Shown here one piece after another: positions 63,223 to 64,000 of a DNA stretch of 64,000 nt. The number at the start of each line of letters is the position of its first letter. Positions within the stretch are counted from its first letter, which is position 1. This DNA is from UBA3495 sp964629875 (GTDB lineage: Bacteria; Chloroflexota; Dehalococcoidia; Lucifugimonadales; UBA3495), in NCBI GenBank assembly GCA_964629875.1, contig CAZVRK010000007.1, positions 1 to 64,000 on the forward strand, written 5' to 3'. A model generated the notes under the pieces. The model was not told the origin of the DNA. It made no database searches and saw only the letters and a program-made list of their open reading frames with translations. The translations under genes and the position numbers were made by a program.

Positions 63223-64000
63223 ATGTCTAATCCAGATAATTCCGCGTCGGATTTTATTAGGAATATCATTTCTAACGATATTAATTCAGGGAAATTCGAT
63301 TCCTCAATTATTACACGTTTTCCTCCAGAGCCAAATGGATACCTTCATATAGGCCATGCTAAATCCATATGTCTTAATTTTGGGGTTGCGAACGAATATG
63401 GAGGGATTTGTCACTTGAGGTTTGATGACACTAACCCTGCCAGAGAAGATGTTGAATATGTTGAATCAATTAAGAAGGATGTTAAATGGTTAGGGTATGA
63501 TTGGCAGGATCATTTGTATTTCGCTTCTGATTATTTTGACCGACTTTACGACTTTGCCGTTGTATTAATACAAAAGGGATTTGCTTATGTAGATAGCCTC
63601 GAAGCGGATGATATTCGTAAATACCGAGGAACTCTGACAGAACCAGGCCAAGAAAGCCCATATCGGGATCGTTCAATCCAAGATAATCTAACTCTGTTCG
63701 AACAAATGAAGAACGGAGAATTTGAGGACGGTACCCATGTTCTCAGAGCCAAGATAGATATGGCGTCACCGAATTTGAATCTACGAGACCCGACTTTATA
63801 TAGGATACGTAAAGTACCACATCACAGAACAGGAGATACTTGGAAAATATATCCAATGTATGACTTTGCTCATAGCTTATCTGATTCTATTGAGAAGGTT
63901 ACTCATTCATTATGCACTCTGGAGTTTGAAGATCATCGACCTTTGTATGATTGGTTTTTAGATGTTTTGGAAGTACATCATTCTCAACAGATAGAATTCG
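63223..64000 (+). CDS. glnS: Glutaminyl-tRNA synthetase, N-terminal part (cut by window end)
   Basis: The first 259 codons are in frame from ATG 63223 to the right edge, without a stop. [18 protein letters not shown] contains the class I HIGH motif (42-45), and [12 protein letters not shown] and [25 protein letters not shown] (read as VPHHRTGD and YPMYDFAH) are GlnRS-specific. It charges tRNA-Gln directly. The KMSKS part lies beyond the window. GlnRS is patchy in bacteria and often horizontally acquired. Its presence means the GatC/amidase pair is not needed for Gln-tRNA. Confidence 0.93.
   Translation, partial: MSNPDNSASDFIRNIISNDINSGKFDSSIITRFPPEPNGYLHIGHAKSICLNFGVANEYGGICHLRFDDTNPAREDVEYVESIKKDVKWLGYDWQDHLYFASDYFDRLYDFAVVLIQKGFAYVDSLEADDIRKYRGTLTEPGQESPYRDRSIQDNLTLFEQMKNGEFEDGTHVLRAKIDMASPNLNLRDPTLYRIRKVPHHRTGDTWKIYPMYDFAHSLSDSIEKVTHSLCTLEFEDHRPLYDWFLDVLEVHHSQQIEF

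Noticed and set aside
1..64000. tRNA, rRNA, CRISPR arrays, insertion sequences
   Set aside because: All gaps above about 60 bases were read for cloverleaf ends, tandem repeats and transposase-like frames; none was found, though a covariance scan was not possible.

Overview
The window reads as a compact, moderately AT-rich bacterial chromosome segment with short intergenic spaces, frequent TTG and GTG starts and genes on both strands. No rRNA, tRNA, mobile element, phage gene or CRISPR array is visible. The gene content points to Chloroflexota, most likely a marine SAR202/Dehalococcoidia-like lineage. The pointers are three class III (CaiB/BaiF) CoA-transferases, a luciferase-like flavin oxidoreductase, a fused AccD-AccA carboxyltransferase, a T-box leader, a K+-dependent-type membrane pyrophosphatase and a selenocysteine peroxiredoxin. 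This assignment is inference; no phylogenetic marker was searched.

Left third (1-25 kb): PII regulator, EVE-domain protein, VOC protein, alpha/beta hydrolase, HMG-CoA-lyase-like enzyme, Nudix hydrolase, ribokinase, a CaiB/metallophosphoesterase/acetamidase operon, an SDR, the membrane pyrophosphatase, a beta-lactamase-fold nuclease, the selenoprotein peroxiredoxin (in-frame TGA at 13195), a GreA fused to an extra N-terminal domain, quinone oxidoreductase, an Fe-S assembly pair (SufT-like and Mrp-like), a minus-strand operon of phosphatase, tilS and fused accDA, then tsaD and a GatC-like/amidase pair.

Middle third (25-46 kb): an Ile-specifier T-box in front of ilvB, an HTH protein, a methyltransferase and an N-acyl-D-amino-acid deacylase. 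Next comes a divergent cluster at 29955-35672: enoyl-CoA hydratase and two abutting CaiB paralogues on minus, two tandem D-threonine-aldolase-like proteins on plus. In each paralogue pair one member keeps its key catalytic residue and the other has lost it. Cobalamin-dependent metH, an M1 aminopeptidase, leuCD and a thiamine-diphosphate enzyme with an EthD-like partner follow.

Right third (46-64 kb): GNAT, YchF, a thiolase-fold protein without its nucleophile, a second EVE protein, queG, an archaeal-type dUTPase, a divergent groEL without groES, folP-folK, an acyl-CoA carboxylase beta subunit, an LLM oxidoreductase, rarA, an isochorismatase-like protein without the usual cysteine, threonine aldolase, and a plus-strand run of hydrolase, lspA, rluD-like and glnS (cut by the window edge).

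How the genes fit together: branched-chain amino-acid synthesis is represented by ilvB (T-box controlled) and leuCD; acyl-CoA metabolism by the CoA-transferases, hydratase, thiolase-like protein and carboxylase parts; D-amino-acid or beta-hydroxy-amino-acid use by the deacylase and aldolase-like proteins. The most notable items are the selenoprotein, the active/degenerate paralogue pairs, the GreA fusion and the GatC-amidase pair with no GatB in a genome that also carries GlnRS.
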